A DNA stretch of 6,756 bases from Clostridia bacterium. Lineage in GTDB: Bacteria; Bacillota; Clostridia; Christensenellales; CAG-1252. The stretch lies in NCBI GenBank assembly GCA_017615495.1, contig JAGAAA010000138.1, forward strand, positions 1 through 6,756. Direction: 5' to 3'. A program made the translations under genes and the position numbers. Below are positions 5,243 to 6,756 of this stretch, piece after piece; position 1 is the stretch's first letter, and each line of letters opens with the position of its first letter. Under the pieces are notes generated by a model, which saw only the letters and a program-made list of their open reading frames with translations, had not been told where the DNA came from and ran no database searches.

Positions 5243-5274
5243 GCCTTCTCGCCGTCTTCTCGCCGCCTTCCGCC
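5243..5274. repeat. Three tandem imperfect 11-mers
   Basis: GCCTTCTCGCC (5243-5253), GTCTTCTCGCC (5254-5264) and GCCTTCCGCC (5265-5274, one T short). They stand about 50 bp upstream of the diguanylate cyclase promoter in otherwise AT-rich DNA. They could be a regulatory array or a slippage product. The rest of the 5055-5462 intergenic region holds only the promoters and leader listed separately. Confidence 0.55.
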
Positions 5275-5324
5275 CTATCTTTGCAATAAAAATGATATCT
5301 TCTCTTTCATTTTTGTAATTTTTG

Positions 5325-5333
5325 TGTTATAAT
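5325..5333 (+). promoter_or_regulatory. Extended -10 promoter of the diguanylate cyclase gene
   Basis: TGT directly precedes TATAAT (5328-5333), giving an extended -10 motif TGnTATAAT. The -35 region 17 bp upstream (TTTCAT, 5305-5310) is poor, as is common for extended -10 promoters. The start would fall near 5340, leaving a leader of about 120 nt. Confidence 0.65.
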
Positions 5334-5339
5334 TATAAA

Positions 5340-5462
5340 AAGATATTATTGAAACTTCGTTTTAAAACCTTCTTCAATGTTGCGCCTGACGCGGCAATAT
5401 GCCGATCCGCACGAGTCCAGAGCGGCCCTGCGGTACAGAAAAACTTTCGTTGAGGGCTGATT
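5340..5462 (+). other. Long 5' leader of the diguanylate cyclase gene
   Basis: About 120 nt separate the inferred start from the ATG. CCGCA (5407-5411) can pair with TGCGG (5429-5433). I do not recognise a c-di-GMP riboswitch or any other known leader motif in it. The ribosome binding site GAGGG (5452-5456) is modest. Confidence 0.4.
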
Positions 5463-6629
5463 ATGAATCTTCGTTCCATCATTATTACCAACGCCATCAG
5501 CGTAGCCCTTATGCTGATTTTACGGTTTATCGCGCGCACGAAAATCACACGCGACCGCCCAGAAGACAAAATCTTCGTCTTTATCATATACGGTGTGATC
5601 CTCGGCTCCGTGATGGAAGCGCTTTCCTACGCAGTGGATGGCAAGATCTTCTCCGGCGCGCGCGTTTTGAATTACGCCGTAAACACCGTTATTTATTCCG
5701 CAAACATGCTTTTGCCCTTCTTTCTTTTGGTGTACGTGGACCTTTCCTTATACGGCCAAAAGGACCGCATTTGGAAGTATTACAAACCGCATATTATCAT
5801 CGGCGCCGTAATGGTGGCGCTCAACGTCGTCAATTATTTCGTACCCATCACTTACGTGATTACCGCCGATAACGTATACGAACGCAGAATTTTCGGCTAT
5901 TTCTATTACGTCGTAATCGTTTTCTATTTCCTTTCCACCTTTTTCCTGTTGCAAAAATACAAAAAGAGAAACGGCGCGAAAGCGTTCATCAACTTTTGGA
6001 TTTTTTTGATCCCGGTATTGATCGGCACCGGAATTCAATCCTTGCAATACGGTTTATCGCTGGCTTGGGTTTCCTCGGCAATCGGTCTGGTCGGGTTCTT
6101 CATGATGCAACAAAACGAACTGGCGTATATCGACCCGCTGGTAGGCATATACAACCGTCAGTACATGGATCACATCCTTTCTTCATGGATCAGCCGCAAT
6201 CGCACCTTTGTCGGCGTAATGATCGACATTGATCGGTTTAAGGATATCAACGACAATTTCGGGCATTCCGAGGGCGACCACGCGTTGAAACAACTGACCT
6301 CTATTCTAAAAAAATCCTGCAACGACGGAGAATTGTTGTTCCGTTTTGCCGGCGACGAGTTTATCGTGCTGAAACTGGCAAGCGAGCCTGACGGGCTAAC
6401 CGATTTTATCGAAAAAGTTCATCGTCGTTTAGCCCTCTTCAACATCAAGGATTATCCTTACAAATTCTCGCTTTCCTACGGATGCGCCTACTTTGACGGT
6501 GGCGACATTGACCTCTTCTTAAAAGAAATGGACGAACGGATGTATCAAATGAAGGAGACCCATCACGACGAAATTGTAAAAACCGCGCCTTCACCAGGCG
6601 CCTCAGACACCACCTCTCCCACCGAATAA
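5463..6629 (+). CDS. Membrane-anchored diguanylate cyclase (7TM-like sensor + GGDEF)
   Basis: 388 residues. The ATG follows GAGGG (5452-5456) at 6-nt spacing. The N-terminal 215 residues contain about seven hydrophobic segments (near 5-24, 36-56, 70-96, 110-128, 144-165, 175-195, 198-215) with no sensor family that I recognise. The GGDEF domain begins at DPLVGIYNR (224-232). It has MIDIDRFKDINDNFGH (253-268; Asp255 for metal, Asn263 for guanine), Asp272, and the signature RFAGDEF (294-300), an accepted AGDEF variant with Asp298/Glu299 intact. SLSYG (336-340) completes the fold. The expected product is cyclic di-GMP from two GTP, made at the inner face of the membrane. The inhibitory RxxD motif is replaced by NDGE (287-290), so feedback inhibition at that site is unlikely. 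The end (372-388) is a Pro/Ser/Thr-rich tail. It is monocistronic, with its own promoter and terminator. Confidence 0.93.
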   Translation: MNLRSIIITNAISVALMLILRFIARTKITRDRPEDKIFVFIIYGVILGSVMEALSYAVDGKIFSGARVLNYAVNTVIYSANMLLPFFLLVYVDLSLYGQKDRIWKYYKPHIIIGAVMVALNVVNYFVPITYVITADNVYERRIFGYFYYVVIVFYFLSTFFLLQKYKKRNGAKAFINFWIFLIPVLIGTGIQSLQYGLSLAWVSSAIGLVGFFMMQQNELAYIDPLVGIYNRQYMDHILSSWISRNRTFVGVMIDIDRFKDINDNFGHSEGDHALKQLTSILKKSCNDGELLFRFAGDEFIVLKLASEPDGLTDFIEKVHRRLALFNIKDYPYKFSLSYGCAYFDGGDIDLFLKEMDERMYQMKETHHDEIVKTAPSPGASDTTSPTE

Positions 6630-6647
6630 CCCTTCCGATACAAAAGG

Positions 6648-6676
6648 AAAGCACCCGCCGCAGCGGGTGCTTTTTT
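6648..6676 (+). terminator. Terminator of the diguanylate cyclase gene
   Basis: A perfect 11-bp stem (6648-6658 with 6663-6673) closes a CGCA loop; six Ts run from 6671. It lies 18 nt after the stop. On the minus strand only a broken T-tract follows, so it would be a weaker terminator for the convergent gene at 6697. Confidence 0.92.
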
Positions 6677-6696
6677 GTTATACTATTAACAACTTT

Positions 6697-6756
6697 TTAC
6701 TCTTCGCCGGTGGCGAGACGGACGCAACGGTAGGCGCCGTCGTAGTAGCCCTGCGC
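6697..6756 (-). CDS. C-terminal end of an unidentified protein (5' part beyond the window)
   Basis: The last 19 codons and a TAA stop (6699-6697) of a minus-strand frame that is open to the window edge. The residues are AQ, then GYYDGAYRCVRLATGEE. Codon use matches the neighbouring genes, and the stop falls 20 nt beyond the convergent terminator, so this is probably a real gene end. 'YRCVRL' close to a C-terminus recalls the 'FRCVR' endings of formylglycine-generating-enzyme (SUMF1)-like domains, but 19 residues cannot settle the family. Confidence 0.55.
   Translation of the reverse strand, partial: AQGYYDGAYRCVRLATGEE

Noticed and set aside
5222..5375. Near-identical 14-mers TTAAAACCTACTTC (5222-5235) and TTAAAACCTTCTTC (5362-5375) flanking the cyclase promoter
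   Set aside because: One mismatch in short AT-rich sequence 140 bp apart is plausible by chance, and no further symmetry supports it.
5340..5462. c-di-GMP riboswitch in the cyclase leader
   Set aside because: I looked for the conserved GEMM-type elements and did not find them; only one 5-bp stem is evident.

Overview
This looks like chromosomal DNA of a low-to-mid GC Gram-positive bacterium, most likely an uncultured member of the Clostridia. The evidence is strong AGGAGG-type ribosome binding sites, sigma-A-like promoters (several with exactly 17-bp spacers), classic U-tract terminators, a tRNA-Ser gene that encodes its own CCA end, and a Firmicutes-style lipoprotein built from many fibronectin-III-like modules. 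The taxonomic placement is inference; there is no ribosomal marker in the window.

Layout, left to right. (1) Positions 1-2295, minus strand: the first 765 codons of a large surface lipoprotein (lipobox cysteine, about seven FN3-like modules, then the start of a right-handed beta-helix-like region), cut by the window edge. (2) 2438-2848, plus: a small cupin protein. (3) 2922-3431, plus: a LURP-one/YxjI-like protein with its own promoter and terminator. (4) 3550-3639, plus: tRNA-Ser(CGA) with promoter and terminator. (5) 3640-3899: a gene-free, highly structured spacer. It holds an exact 21-bp second copy of the tRNA 3' end, an inverted partial T-arm copy inside a dyad, an extra terminator-like hairpin and a long hairpin with a tandem G-A step. 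This looks like the scar or miniature remnant of an element integrated at the tRNA. (6) 3900-4526, minus: a YgjV-family membrane protein with a strong promoter and a perfect dyad abutting its -35. (7) 4674-5054, minus: a MmcQ/YjbR-like small protein. Its -10 is preceded by two exact 10-bp direct repeats with an 11-bp period, arranged like a PhoB/OmpR-family site. (8) 5463-6629, plus: a multi-pass membrane diguanylate cyclase without a recognisable inhibitory site, preceded by a leader of about 120 nt. (9) 6697-6756, minus: the last 19 codons of another gene.

The genes do not form one pathway. Most are single transcription units bounded by terminators, and the cupin and LURP-one genes are only loosely co-oriented. 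I see no complete defence, mobile or biosynthetic system. The least ordinary part is the tRNA-Ser att-like duplication with its structured 170-bp interior. Next come the two well-placed operator candidates (4578-4597 and 5164-5184).
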